Shown: positions 1 through 11,308 of the stretch, one piece after another
How the letters are laid out: every line of letters begins with the position of its first letter
Numbering within the stretch: position 1 is the stretch's first letter
Assembly: GCA_004123355.1 (NCBI GenBank)
Contig: SCHM01000002.1
Span: 10,575,569 to 10,639,568 of the forward strand
Direction of reading: 5' to 3'
Length of the DNA: 64,000 bases
From: Amphirosellinia nigrospora
Taxonomy: Eukaryota; Ascomycota; Sordariomycetes; Xylariales; Xylariaceae
Made by a program: the position numbers and the translations under genes
Notes under the pieces: model-generated
The model's input: only the letters and a program-made list of their open reading frames with translations
Told to the model about the DNA's origin: nothing
Database searches by the model: none

Positions 1-531
1 GTGTTGTCCAGTGTAGTTATTGTCCCGTTTATAAAACTTTTTTCAATTAAATACCTAGATACTAACGATGTAACATGTCCAAGCAAGGCATGTTCAAAAA
101 CGGGACTGGGCGTACCTAGGTACCGGCGCCAATGAGACCTGGGTGGTGAGGTCGTTTTAACTGTACCGCGTTGGTGCATAATGTGCTTTGATGCAATGAA
201 ATCCATAGGTACTCCGTACCTACCTCTTATATGGGGTAAGTACCTAGTCTGCGATGACAGCGGGAATGCGTTGGAATTGTTGACATGGATCAGCCCCACC
301 CCACCATGAATTGCGCCATGAATGCGAATGCCCCTCATGAGCTTTCATTTCCAATATACGCGTCGAAAGTGATCTATTTGGATTCGCTATTGGGAAATGG
401 AATAAGCGGAGAGTTTTACTTTCCGCCTTGTGTCTACTCAGCTCACAACCTCCATCCCCGGACCTGACCCTTCGTGGCATTGCATCGCATCGCATCGCAT
501 TGCCTAAGCACACCAGCAGCAACCAAGCGCA
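1..531. other. Intergenic / upstream of KAE1
   Basis: No supported gene. It holds several TACCTAGG/TAGGTACC-like words (around 50, 113, 222 and 240) and a short GCATC tandem run at about 480-500 just before the KAE1 start. The long minus-strand open frame at 244-801 is antisense to KAE1 and has no recognisable content. Confidence 0.6.
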
Positions 532-1647
532 ATGGCGGCGCCGGTCGACAAAATACCCAGCGATGCGCTGATATCCCTCGGCTGCGAAGGCAGCGCGAAC
601 AAGCTCGGGATCGGCATCATCGCGCACGACCCGACGACGGGGAAGTCGAGCATCCTCGCCAACATCCGGCACACCTTCGTGTCGCCGCCGGGGAGGGGTT
701 CCTGCCCAAGGACACGGCCAAGCACCACCGGTCGTTCTTCGTGCGGGTGGCGCGGTCGGCCCTGCGCGCCGCGGGGTCGCGCCGTCGCGGCTGTCGTGCA
801 TCTGCTACACCAAGGGGCCCGGCATGGGCGCGCCGCTGCAGAGCGTCGCCGTCGCGGCGCGCACCCTCTCGCTGCTCTGGGACCGGCCGCTCGTGGGCGT
901 GAACCACTGCGTGGGCCACATCGAGATGGGCCGCGAGATCACGGGCGCCGGCAACCCCGTCGTGCTGTATGTGTCGGGCGGGAACACGCAGGTCATCGCC
1001 TACGCGGAGCGGCGGTACCGCATCTTTGGCGAGACGCTCGACATCGCCGTCGGCAACTGCCTCGACCGCTTCGCGCGCACGCTGGCCATCAGCAACGACC
1101 CGGCCCCGGGCTACAACATCGAGCAGCTGGCGAAGCAGGGCGCCGGCGCCGGCGTCCTCCTCGACCTGCCCTACGCCGTCAAGGCATGGACTGCAGCTTT
1201 AGCGGGATCCTGGCCGCAGCCGACATCCTGGCCGCGCAGATGCGGGAGCAGGACGCGCGGGAGGCGCGCGGGGAACCGGCGGTCGACGAGGCCGCGGGCG
1301 AGGTCAGGATCACGCCCGCGGCGCTCTGCTACAGTCTCCAGGAGACCGCGTACGCGATGCTAGTCGAGATCACGGAGCGCGCCATGGCGCACGTGGGTAG
1401 CACGGAGGTCCTCGTCGTCGGCGGCGTCGGCTGCAATGAGCGGCTGCAGGCCATGATGGGCCAAATGGCCGCCGAGCGCGGTGGCTCCGTTTACGCTACC
1501 GACGAACGTTTCTGCATCGACAACGGCATAATGATTGCGCACGCCGGCCTCCTGGCCTTCGAAACCGGCTTCCGCACCCCGCTTGCCGAGAGCACGTGTA
1601 CACAGCGCTTCCGGACCGACGAAGTCTACGTGAAATGGCGAGACTAG
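532..1647 (+). CDS. KAE1: tRNA N6-threonylcarbamoyladenosine synthase subunit Kae1 (OSGEP/TsaD family)
   Basis: Kae1 is the catalytic subunit of the KEOPS/EKC complex that makes t6A37 on ANN-decoding tRNAs. The N-terminus ([15 protein letters not shown]), the metal-binding motif [10 protein letters not shown], the glycine motifs [12 protein letters not shown] and [10 protein letters not shown], and the C-terminal [11 protein letters not shown] and [12 protein letters not shown] blocks appear in family order. They fill the usual length of about 350-370 residues without an intron. The ATG at 532 gives [11 protein letters not shown] directly before the first conserved strand; the stop is TAG at 1645-1647. 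The reading frame changes three times (about 692, 774 and 1185), each explained by one missing G in a G run, so conserved residues lie in three different frames. Because t6A is essential I treat this as a real gene with sequence errors, not a pseudogene. Confidence 0.93.
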   Translation: MAAPVDKIPSDALISLGCEGSANKLGIGIIAHDPTTGKSSILANIRHTFVSPPGRGSCPRTRPSTTGRSSCGWRGRPCAPRGRAVAAVVHLLHQGARHGRAAAERRRRGAHPLAALGPAARGREPLRGPHRDGPRDHGRRQPRRAVCVGREHAGHRLRGAAVPHLWRDARHRRRQLPRPLRAHAGHQQRPGPGLQHRAAGEAGRRRRRPPRPALRRQGMDCSFSGILAAADILAAQMREQDAREARGEPAVDEAAGEVRITPAALCYSLQETAYAMLVEITERAMAHVGSTEVLVVGGVGCNERLQAMMGQMAAERGGSVYATDERFCIDNGIMIAHAGLLAFETGFRTPLAESTCTQRFRTDEVYVKWRD

Positions 1648-2703
1648 AGGCGGCGATCATAGAATCTAAAAAGTGAAGCCGCCAAATCACGAGCGGGTTT
1701 AATAGAGAAAGTCCTGATAATGTCTAGACGAGTGGCCTCATATACCAAAGAACAAGTAGACATGCCAGGCAATACAACTCACGGGCAGAGAGATGCCATT
1801 CCGTTTTGTAAGTCGGGGCAATGCGCCATAGTACAGCGAAGAGCATCCCTTCCCGTAAACAGGCCGCGCCGATAGAGGGGAAGACGAACATAGTTGAAGA
1901 ACTGTTAGAACATTACTAGGGGACCTATTACTACCTCTAACGTGTCTACAAGCCAAGGCCTCTTCATCATCGAGCCAGGCTGGCTAACGTGAAGCTCCTG
2001 ATATTCCTCTAAGTGAGTGGGGCCAAAGTGTAGGACAGGGGTCAACAACTCGGATTGTATTGGCTCTCCAAGGGGAAAAAAACTATAGAGGTGGCGGTAA
2101 ACATCCGGTCAATTAGCGAGAGAAATAGGTACATAGTATGAAGAAATGATGAATACAACAGCGAAGAAACTTTGGATCAAAGTCCGACTTGCTGAAAGGG
2201 GCAAATCAACGGAAGAATGAGATTGCGTGAGAGTAAAAAATTTCACTGTGGACTAGTGAGATAAATTCATTAAATATTCTTCTTGTATTCCCAGCATCGC
2301 ATTACGTGTAACTCGAGGTAACAGAGCAAAATCGTGCCCGACTCCGATATTTGTTGTCCCGAACCCAATCCTTAGATCTTAAGTCTCAAATCCTCTCCTC
2401 ATTGTTGTCATACTTTACCTAAGGCAAAGGCACAATTTTCCAAACACACCGAACCTAACCCTCGATTTCGCAAACCTATCGCGTCGGTACGCTGCCCCTT
2501 CTCTCAAATCAGAGTTGTCATATCCCTAGTATCGTTTTTCAGAAGAAGCAACAATGTTTTTCGTGAATACTTTCTATAGGTGTGTCCGAATATCTATTGT
2601 TTTCTAAGATAATTCGTGATTTTTAAGAGTTAACCTCCTATTAGTAATTTTTAAATGATATTGAGGCCACCTCGAACATTTGAACTCTAGTTTTGTGTAG
2701 AAT
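1648..2703. other. Intergenic region between convergent KAE1 and AMPK beta
   Basis: About 1 kb between the 3' ends of two convergent genes. No coding signal, RNA gene or repeat was recognised. Composition is moderately AT-rich. Confidence 0.5.
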
Positions 2704-4302
2704 CTACATCTTCGATGGTTTGTAGATCACAGTTGTCACGTACTACGAGGCGTCAGTTTTTAGGCCATATAAACAAAACGAAGCAAAAACATACCTTGTC
2801 CTTGTATCGGGTAGTTGCTGACAAAGGAAGCACATTGTTCCTGATACTACAAGTAGCTAAATGGTTAAGCACCGTATGATTGGGCATATTTAGAACACTA
2901 TTATCGTCTTTAATCAGAGTCGTGTTGTTCATGATAGGCTTGCTGAGAAAGCCAGGTAAGGTTGGTGGCACAGGCAGCTTCTCTAGAGCGGCCGCGGATG
3001 CTCTGTATGCGTTAGATTCCTCAGGCTGGTCGAAGTCCTCTAAATAACGAGGAAGCTTGCCAGAAAACACAGAGGCCGGGACGATATCTCGCTTCTTCAC
3101 GATATCTGCTTCGTGGATATTGGCTGTAGAGGTTGCCTAGATGGCAGGTTCTGAGCATCTTCGGCTTTCGGACACCGGATCGATATTGATCTCGCGAACC
3201 ACAGAAGCATCCCCGCTAACCTCGATGTAGTTGACCAAATTATTACCAAAATCTACCGTGGGCAGATCTGGCGATTTGCATGGTACCATCGACAAAAACT
3301 TGATGTGGTGGTGCCTGGGAACACTCGGATGGTGGTTTCAAGAACACCCTCTTCGCCCTTGCTGTTACATCGATAGTGAAAAACGTTAGCGGCCACGTTC
3401 GACCAGAATCCTTTGATATTGCCTTTTCGATTAGGTCACCAGAAAATCATCTTGAGTACGTCCGCTCTTGAGACTTCTAAGGCCGGACGTTTTACTAGTA
3501 TTAAGGGCTTTACTCACGCTGGAAGCAAGCGCTGCTTGCGACCCCATTGGAAAGGCGTCCCGGTAACATAGACCTTCTGACCGCCCCGTAGCCACGTGAT
3601 CGGTGGGCAATGTTGGACGAGACTTATCAACCGTAATTCCTCGGCATCGTCTTCGTCTGTCACATTGCTCAGACCGGAGGTGGAGGTGCGGCGCTGTATT
3701 CCCGTCCCTGTCTGTTCGTCGTCAATGGGAGGTATATCGTTGACGTCTGAATTGCCGACATCTTCAGGCGCAGCTATGGGCGATCCAGGTGTATGGACCC
3801 TCCTCCTCAATAGGCAGAGGAAGACGTGGAGGGCGGGCATAGGATACGCCATGTCTTGTACACTGCTGGAGGTTGTGCCTGGGGAGGCCCTCAAGTTGCG
3901 AGTCTGAATCAAAGAGGCTGGTTTCGATGTGGGACTGAGGAACAGCTACGGGCTTGGAAGGTTCCTCATGCTGGGCGTCACTGGCATATCTCGATTTTTG
4001 CTCCAAGGTCCGCGAGTAAGCGGCAGGCTTCTCGGGCTGTGCCGTGGCAGGCGAGGCTTGGTTTAAGATGGATAGGGGCTTCGACTGCGAGGCCCGGTGG
4101 GAGATGGTGGACCCCTGGGCCTGGACTACTGAGGCCTCAAGGGAGGCTGGCGACCGGATGTGATGCGGGTGATGTATCGAGACGAAATTCTTGTGCTCCT
4201 TGTGCTCCTTCTTGGAGGCACGTGGGGAGTCGGCATTGGCGCTGGAAGACGCCGGGGGCGTTGGGTAGCGGGCTTGGACGTGGACGATGGGGTGTTTCCC
4301 AT
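2704..4302 (-). CDS. GAL83: SNF1/AMP-activated protein kinase beta subunit (CBM48 + ASC domains)
   Basis: The beta subunit scaffolds the SNF1/AMPK heterotrimer and helps set its location; the kinase governs glucose derepression and energy stress. The start at 4302 reads MGNTPSSTS, a consensus N-myristoylation site. A basic/His segment follows (KKEHKEHKNF), then a disordered Pro-rich region, the glycogen-binding CBM48 (ITWLRGGQKVYVTGTPFQW, later VFPGTHHIKF and DFGNNLVNYIEV), and the C-terminal ASC domain (PPTLPGFLSKPIMNNTTL, MPNHTVLNHLATCSI, LSATTRYKDK). The last intron is 2743-2794 (52 nt, GT-AG) and the final exon encodes YVTTVIYKPSKM, stop at 2704. Another intron probably interrupts CBM48 near 3500. 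At least four frame changes occur along the gene, consistent with the base-loss pattern seen elsewhere. Family assignment is secure; internal exon boundaries are not. Confidence 0.88.
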
Positions 4303-4407
4303 GGCTGTTGGGTGTTGGGAGGACGCACGGGGGCGAAGAGGGGGAGGGGGCGTCGGGCGTTTGTGCGGGCGTGGGAGCAGCGGCCAGTCAAGGCGCTGGA
4401 CGTCGGA

Positions 4408-4521
4408 CAACAGGTAACAGGTAATAGGTAATAGGCGGACAAGGGAGAGATGGGACAATGGACAGATGGTCGATTGGTCCCGTGGACAGGAGGACAGGTG
4501 GACAGGTGGACAGGCACAGCA
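4408..4521. repeat. Short tandem repeats upstream of the AMPK beta start
   Basis: Two adjacent simple arrays: a degenerate ACAGGTA/ATAGGTA run at about 4408-4438 and a GGACAGGT(G) run at about 4486-4521. They lie 100-220 bp upstream of the minus-strand ATG, so probably in the 5' UTR or promoter of the AMPK beta gene. Confidence 0.7.
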
Positions 4522-5660
4522 CAGCGCCGGGCGGTGAGGGCGGATAGTAGCTGCTCAGGTAGTAGAAAGTGAGTCAAGAGATGGCCCAGTTGGGGGCGAC
4601 GGACAAGCGTTGGACGACGAAGAGCAAATGTGCAACGTGGAAGACAGGATCATCGCATGAGGTTGAGGTCATGAGACCCTTTTGCCGGCAAGCTTGCGAG
4701 GTACTGGGCACGTACCTAAGTTACGTTGGGCCGGCGGTATACTACCTAGCCTGGTAGTACATCAGGCACTGCGTGCTGGGTACAGGGCCAATCAGATCTG
4801 TTGAGCTGCTCTGTTATTGGCTCGAGGCTTAGGTAAATCGGTATGCAAGTAGGTACACGCAAGTCGCGATCTTGTCACACATAGTCGGTGACCGGAGATC
4901 CCTAGGTATGCTGAACTTGTATACCCCACGCATGAAACAAAAATAATCAGTGTCCCTTTTAAACCGTAAGCAATCTCGTAAATCTGAACAGGGTATCTGA
5001 GATGACCCAGGGAATTGTTCTTATGTGGCGAGGTACCTAACCTACCCCGCTAGAAGGTCCCAGCCCCGCCCCCACGTTTACATTGATCTGGCCGAGCATT
5101 GCATCGGACGCGGACAACATAGACATAACGTTGGTAAATGGTAAAAAGCCAAACTGATTTGTTATTCTATCACACCTTTAAGCCTGAACACATTAAATAT
5201 TGATTTTATTAGACCGACAGACTTTGACTTGGCTACCCTAATGGAAAAATGATCATAAAGATTTATTGTGTAGATCCCGAGTCGAAACGCCCGCCAGTTT
5301 CCTCGACTTCTATCTCAGGTCCTACGTCCCATACTGAGTTATCCCTTAGAGACATACTGGACTTCATAAGTGGGATTCAGGTACACAACAGAGTATATTA
5401 GAAAGGACCAATACCTTGGATTTAACTACTAACGGCATTATTTAACTTGGAGGGAGTTTAGGAGCATACCCAGGATAAGTTAAGGGTACTTTACCTACCT
5501 AGTGACACGGAATTGTCGACGGAAATGTGGACATGGAAACCGCAGCCCGGCAACAAGCCCAGAGACTTGCAGCGGAACAAACAACAGACGACCAGAGCGC
5601 GCTGTTCCCCGCGTGACATCACACGAGAAGAATCAGACACATCGTCGAATTCATCACGGT
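4522..5660. other. Intergenic region upstream of AMPK beta
   Basis: No recognisable gene. It contains several TACCTA/TAGGTA words (near 4711, 4741, 5032 and 5488). Small plus-strand open frames at about 5502-5762 overlap the 3' end of a minus-strand open frame and have no recognised content. Confidence 0.45.
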
Positions 5661-6080
5661 CTAGACGAGGAACAACGGAGATTCATCCTCAGCGAAGTCC
5701 CCACAATTCATGGTTTGAACATGATTTCGGGATGTAACTGTTTGGATATTATGCCCAATTAAACGATACATAACGCCCGGATAATCATATTTTTTGTGTT
5801 TATGTGACCCCGCCATTCTGCTTATTAAGTCGTTATGCTGAATATGTCTCTCTACAGTTCTTGTTGTTGATGAGGAACGCCACATCCCGCCCTCACTTGA
5901 AGTCAAGCTCTGAATCTCGTCGTCCTGATCATTCGCATCGTTTGGGATGGTCTGCAAAGTAGAAGGCTGGTCCAAGAGCGCATCCATAATTGCCTTGGGG
6001 ATCGTACAAGCTGTGGCCAGGAATTCATTGCTCCACACATATTGGTGCCGATTGAATGATCTGACGCCATTAGCGTTCAC
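5661..6080 (-). CDS. Hypothetical protein, possibly the 3' part of a larger gene
   Basis: An open frame of at least 139 codons from the first ATG; the same frame stays open upstream to about 6200. The product is hydrophilic, rich in Asn, Asp, Ser and Thr, with an acidic stretch (DANDQDDEIQSL), no signal peptide and no membrane segment. I recognise no domain. It could be the C-terminal exon of a gene starting near 6.2-6.7 kb, or a chance open frame. The lack of a convincing splice-linked upstream exon keeps confidence low. Confidence 0.25.
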   Translation of the reverse strand: MNANGVRSFNRHQYVWSNEFLATACTIPKAIMDALLDQPSTLQTIPNDANDQDDEIQSLTSSEGGMWRSSSTTRTVERHIQHNDLISRMAGSHKHKKYDYPGVMYRLIGHNIQTVTSRNHVQTMNCGDFAEDESPLFLV

Positions 6081-7128
6081 AGACTGCGAATTAATTTCCG
6101 CGCCAGAGGAAGAATATCGCGATTCGCCTCTAACAAATTCTGTAACAGATGCGATTTGGAAAAATAGATCTTCTGCCGATGGGCTAAAGGTCTCGTAGTA
6201 AGGATTGTATCTTAGAAACTATCATCCGAAGCACATGTCAAGAATTCGGCTTCATTGCATCGGTATCTTGCCATAGTGCGTGCAATGTTTCGTTGGATGC
6301 GCATTATGTGCTCATCGTCAGGTCTTACTTAGCTTTTACACGGAAAGCAAGCTCCTGTTCGCGGGCATCGAAGCCTCTGTACGGTCTTTCAGCAACTTCA
6401 ACGGTTACAATCAACATAGAAGATCGGTGTTGTGTTGCACGAATTGTGATCCCGCATGACGTAAGAACTGATATTTCGATCAACCGCAGCGGTCGGTTCT
6501 TGACGGCGTCTGGTCTTCGTCGGGTCCGCGGATGTCATGACGTTCTGCCATAGCTAAATAATACACCCTAGGTTTATAGTAGCAATGTCGGAATAATTTA
6601 TATGTGGAGCAAGAGGACGAAGACGATGATTTCGAAGGCGACTTGAGCAACGAAATGACCGGTTGAGTACGTGTAACGAGGGTCTCGACTTCGGACGCGA
6701 TGTATTGCTGTGGAGATGTGTAAAATACCTTCTAGCAGCAATCAAGCGGCTTGCTCTCCTGGTTTCTTTCTAGACACTTTTGAACATCAATTAACCGGCG
6801 AAAATATCACTCACTAGTGAGAGTTGTCAAAAAGATGCTCTCCCTACTATGTAGTTGTAAAGGTGTAATTGCCAGTTCAGGTTGAGAATGTATGGAGTTA
6901 GCGTCTCGATATTCGCTTACGTAAACGGGGGCTAAAACGTCATTCATGGAGCTTGGGGCATGTCTAAGATGTCTCTTTCTCTACGTAGTAATCAGGTACA
7001 TTCCTCGCCGTGGTAAGTCGTGATGCCTTGCCAAAATTCGTACATTTTCAACATCCGCCTTCATAAACACAAATAGAGAAACACCAACAGTCCCGTAGAC
7101 CCCCTTCCTCTATCAGTACACCAATGCA
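6081..7128. other. Unassigned region
   Basis: Open frames up to 86 codons exist on both strands but none carries a recognisable domain. The last ~300 bp are probably promoter and 5' UTR of the membrane-protein gene that starts at 7129. Confidence 0.4.
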
Positions 7129-8024
7129 ATGAGCTGGGCTACGTCACTGTCAGCAGCCAGCGCGCTGGCCTTGTCGACGATCCAGCTCTTCGCGCATCTG
7201 CTGTACGTGCTCTCGGCGCCGCTGCGCTGGTGTCTACAATACGTCTATGCCTCAATCGTCTTCTTGCTGTCGCCAATATTCGCGATGCTTGGTCTCGTCG
7301 TGGGATCGCGTCATATTCTATACACTTGATAACGAGACTAAAGGTGTGTTTTTCATAGTATTTGTTCTCTCGTCCCTTCGCCTACGACGGTGCTGGAAGG
7401 CTCGTGTCTCCTAGACTGAATCATCCGTCTACATGGATTCTGGACCTTGGACTCTATTCCTGCTTTAACTTCCGAAGGTAATCCACCAAGCTAACTTGTG
7501 GCTCTGTAGTACCTGTACATCTACGTAAGATACTCTCAAATATCAATCTTATCAGAGCGGCCCGCTCAAATAACTACCAACCCCATTGTTTAATCAGATT
7601 TCATAATACTAACAGATGCTTAACCCAAAAGCTCGCTTGGGCCGTCATCATAGGAATTTGCGCGGGTTGCTTGCTACACGGCACATCCAGCCTCATCTTT
7701 GTGTTATTGGGCATAGACACCACGTCCGAGCGACACAAGCTGAGGAACCAACAATATCAGAAACTTCCATACACCTCTCACTCTTCGGTTGAGGATGATG
7801 ACGACGACAACGATGATGATGATAAGGAATCATATGAAGAGTCGAGCTCAAGCACAAGTCGGCGGCGTTTTGGTAGGAGACAACATATCACCAAGATAGA
7901 CCCAAATGACCTGTTCGAGAAACGATGGAAGGTACTACGGGACCCCGAGCAACCCAGGAGGCGACGGAAGGGTTTGCTAGCACAGACGATTCATGAGGAG
8001 AGCAGTGGAAGCGATTTACGATAG
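7129..8024 (+). CDS. Small membrane protein of fungal type, function unknown
   Basis: The ATG at 7129 opens a hydrophobic first exon with two likely membrane helices (residues about 8-30 and 38-58; SAPLRWCLQYVYASIVFLLS lies across them). A second hydrophobic segment follows an intron (LAWAVIIGICAGCLLHGTSS, from 7632), then a soluble tail with an acidic run of Asp at about 7795-7825, a Ser-rich patch and a basic KRWKVLRDPEQPRRRRKGLL segment. A 15-nt exon at 7510-7524 (YLYIY) bounded by TAG and GTAAGA, and a branch site CTAAC at about 7612 before the AG at 7631, support splicing; the first donor is unclear. I believe similar proteins occur across filamentous ascomycetes, but I know no function. 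Confidence 0.6.
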
Positions 8025-8389
8025 GCATGGTATCATTGAGAGCTAGATGTTGTTCTTCACTATGTTCCCTTTAGGAAGAACAGCTGTTAGAATATGGGTA
8101 CTGAGGTTTCTAACTTCCCTTCTAAAAGCACCCTGTGAATCGATAAGCGCCAGGTTAAAGCATGGCTCGTTGACTATCGATTTTCAACACCAATTCCCAT
8201 TCCACTTACGCCCCTTGTTTATATTGTATCCCTTCGCCCTGTCTAAGACATGATCGTACAACTAGATCAATAGCCTCCCATCTTGCCATAAAATGGTGGC
8301 GGTGGCGGTGGCGGCAGCGGCGGTGTGCGACCATCAAAGTGATAAATAGGGGGCGGAACAAAAGGCCTTTGCCAAGGTTGAGTGCGATA
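8025..8389. other. Intergenic region between convergent genes
   Basis: About 365 bp between the membrane-protein gene and BUR1. It contains a (GGTGGC)n-like purine-rich tract at about 8294-8322; otherwise nothing recognised. Confidence 0.5.
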
Positions 8390-10255
8390 CTATCGGCGAT
8401 ACACATCTCGGTCGCGATCCCGGTCTCTTACCATCGGCTGCGGCTTCGTGTTCTACTAGCCCTACTTCGGTCCTCATAGTCCCTATCCCGGCGATCCCAA
8501 TCATGTCTTCGATCTTCTCGGTCATCCCTCCTTCGACGGTCGTCCCGAGGAGGACGATCTTCTCTTGGTGGCCGCTCATCCCTTCCACCACGATAACTGG
8601 GGATATACGTGTCAATGTTAGTGCCACCGCGGTTCCTAGGGCCTCGCTCCCGATCCCTGTTATAAGAATCATGCTGTTCCTTCGTCCCATCCCATCCACT
8701 TGGGAGGTTTTCGGGAGGCGGCGGGCGAGGCGGAAGACGGTGTTCATGGGGGCTGTTCTCTTGCCCAAGCTGGCCGGCGGCCGCCCTCATCGCCGTTCCG
8801 ATTTCCGCCATAGTGTCTACCATTTGCCCTATTTCCATATCCATCACCGCTACCGAAACAACATTGGGTCCATCGAAAGCTCCTCCCACCGTTCCTCCCT
8901 TAGGGGCGGGTGGGAGAGCAGCCTTCCGATCATGGAACTTTCGGCGATCAAGTTCGTGACTGTCCTCGAAGGTTGGGATGTCTTCTGGCCTTGCTGGGTG
9001 AGGTGGCGACTTGAAATATGGATGCTCTAGGGCATCAATTGCATTAATACGAGTCCGCCAATTTAGCTGCAAAAGCTCCTTCAATAGAGATACAGCAGCA
9101 GCACCGTGCTCTCGAAATCGTGATGAAAGCGAACCTGGCCTCGGCCGGGGAATTAATGCTTCTGCGCCAGGCAGCTGCTTCCATCCAGGCATATTCTCTT
9201 CCGTGGGCGATCCGAGATCGAAAATGATTTCGAGCTGGTGCGCGTCGCTCTCGCCAGCGAGGATTGGCTTACCAACCAGCATCTCACCAAACACACATCT
9301 GTACATTGCGTAAGCTAGTGTCCAATAGAATCATAGACGCCACAACATACCCAACACCCCACATGTCAATGGAAGTGGTGTATCTCTTGAGGTGTAACAA
9401 CAGCTCAGGAGGTCGATACCATCTGGTGACCACCAGGCTTGTGTACTCTCTCTTACCTTCGCCACCACCTTGGCCAGCTTGCGGTACGCTTCCGTCATAA
9501 TGTCTCGCCAAACCAAAATCGGCGATTTGAAGTATGCCTTTGTTGCTAATAAGCAAATTGGCAGCCTTCATATCACGATGAAGTATCTTGTTTTCGTGAA
9601 GATATCGAAGGCCCTGCAGGAGCTGCAGCAGATAGCATTTAATTTGTGGTACGCTGAATGTCACGGCGGGTTATCGAGAAGGCCAGATAGATCGTGATCC
9701 ATGTAAGGTGTTGCCATATAAATGATCGGCCGTTTTCTTTTGTCGACTTCATGTACGTCAGCCGAAATTCAAGGAGCCATGTATACCAGGTGTGTCGCAT
9801 ACTCATTTTTGTATGATGCTCAACAGCCATGTCTTCTAGCTGTAACACATTCTTGTGCGACAGGAGTTTAAGCAGCTTGATCTCTCGGAGGGCGGTGATG
9901 GGGAACTGCAAATCTTGTCAGTGGCCAGGGAAGCGCTGACGTGGCAGCCGGTCACGAACCCCGTCTTTCTCGTTGTGCATAATGATTTTCTTCAATGCGA
10001 CCATGGCGCCCGTCCTACGCGACCTTGCCTTGTGAACCTCACTACATACTGCAATTAGCGTCCGGATCGAGGGAGAGATCAAGGGAGGGGCCTGAGAGTG
10101 TCTCACCCGAAAGTTCCTTCACCCAACTTTCCCTGGATTTCGTAATCAGTAATGCGAGAGCATCCTTTGAAGCTGTCACGGGGCCGCTGGTGCTGTTGGG
10201 CGAATGATCTAGGCGAAGGCGCTCCATTCTCGATGTTGCTTGTTGCGGTCGCCAT
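8390..10255 (-). CDS. BUR1: Serine/threonine kinase BUR1 (CDK9-type CTD kinase)
   Basis: BUR1 is the cyclin-dependent kinase that phosphorylates RNA polymerase II CTD and Spt5 during elongation. The start at 10255 gives [11 protein letters not shown]. Then come the Gly loop ([14 protein letters not shown]), the VAIK-type lysine as VALKKI, a PSTAIRE-like helix [12 protein letters not shown], catalytic [13 protein letters not shown] in [12 protein letters not shown], and the activation segment [17 protein letters not shown]. The C-lobe [19 protein letters not shown] follows, then the family's Arg/Asp/Ser-rich tail. Exons read as 10107-10255, 9960-10041, 9803-9905, 9351-9746 and 8390-9298, all with GT-AG introns of 52-65 nt. 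One base appears lost near 9667 (LLDNPAV) and another near the C-terminus, beyond which [13 protein letters not shown] ends at 8390. IIFDLGSP lacks one residue relative to the usual DLMGSP. Confidence 0.92.
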
Positions 10256-11044
10256 GGCCGTCGCCAAGTTGAAACCGAAGAGGCCACAGGCGGATGATCT
10301 TGGGGAGAGTATGGGAGCGAATGCGAGAGATGAGATCGCGTAGCAAGGATAATAAGGTCCGGTCGATTATGTCGCCAGTGTTGAACGCTTAGGAAGAATG
10401 CACATGGCGAGAGGTGTGAATGCGGATAGGTCAAGTCGACTCGCGTGGTGGATGGATCAATGATTAAGTAGTTAACAAATACACCGATAAAGAAGGGGGG
10501 TATGGCGGCACTGAGTCGAGTGATCGCAATGCAAACAGATGGCAGAAAAGAAACGAGGGATAGATTTTGTTGTTCCTGCTAGGTAGATTGCAATGACTGA
10601 AGAGTATCCCGGTTTGGTTGGTAGGAGAAGTAAATAGTGTAGGCGTAGCCGCACCTTACCTACAGCGCCCTATCCAGCATAGGTTGGTTGCCAACAACCG
10701 TTGTGGAGACAAAGGAATCTGGGAAAGTGGATCCGCGGTTGCGTGGACGCATGCGCAGGTGGGGATACTGCAATGCTACAGTTATCAGTCTGGGGCATTC
10801 AGTGCCCACTCTTTTCAATGCCCGGCATCGGTAAAACTTCGGCCCCATACAGGTGCCTCATCCGCTGAGCTTCCGCCATCTGCCATCAGCTCGAACGACG
10901 ACAACAATCAATCACCTCTCTTTGACGATTGTCATTGCCCGATACCACTTTTCCCCTTAAATAGCAGCCAATCTGTTCGTACAATCCCACCCCAGAGAAT
11001 CATCGTTAACCGATCACTAACTTGCCGCGTCCCAGCTCCTCGCG
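10256..11044. promoter_or_regulatory. Divergent intergenic region, BUR1 / complex I-like subunit
   Basis: About 790 bp separate the two divergent starts. It must contain both promoters and 5' UTRs. TAGGTA/TACCTA words occur near 10570 and 10657. Open frames here (for example 10618-11067) overlap the next gene out of frame and are not supported. Confidence 0.5.
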
Positions 11045-11308
11045 ATGGCTGGCGGCCCTCCGATTAAGGCTCATGTGCCAGGAATCTACAGGTTCACCGG
11101 CACCGCTCTAGGCGCCAGCATGTGGTTCTTCGTAGGTATCAATCGATCGGGATATGCTACTAGAAAGCTAATTATTGGCCGTAGTTGATGTACCGAGCGA
11201 AGAAAGACGGTATGCCCCAGACCTAGCCCGACATGATACCACAAGCGATTATTAACGTACCAACTAGGGCCTGCCCTTATGGGTTGGAAGCACCCGTGGG
11301 ACCACTAG
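11045..11308 (+). CDS. Probable mitochondrial complex I accessory subunit (NDUFB2/AGGG-like), 50 aa
   Basis: Three exons, 11045-11131, 11185-11209 and 11268-11308, join with GT-AG introns (53 and 58 nt) into a 50-residue protein: MAGGPPIKAHVPGIYRFTG, ALGASMWFF, LMYRAKKDGPALMGWKHPWD. The single hydrophobic stretch ALGASMWFFLM is a short membrane helix. The order AGG, His-x-Pro-x-x-Tyr-Arg, Met-Trp-Phe-Phe, Arg, Asp-Gly, His-Pro resembles the animal AGGG (NDUFB2) subunit of NADH:ubiquinone oxidoreductase. I recall fungal homologues annotated as a complex I subunit, but the subunit name is less certain than the gene model. The frame runs through all three exons without a shift. Confidence 0.7.

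Noticed and set aside
244-801. 185-codon minus-strand open frame
   Set aside because: It is antisense to KAE1 in GC-rich DNA, where long shadow frames are expected.
532-1647. KAE1 as a pseudogene because of three frame breaks
   Set aside because: All conserved motifs are intact across the frames, each break is one missing G in a run, and the same pattern hits other essential genes; sequence error is simpler.
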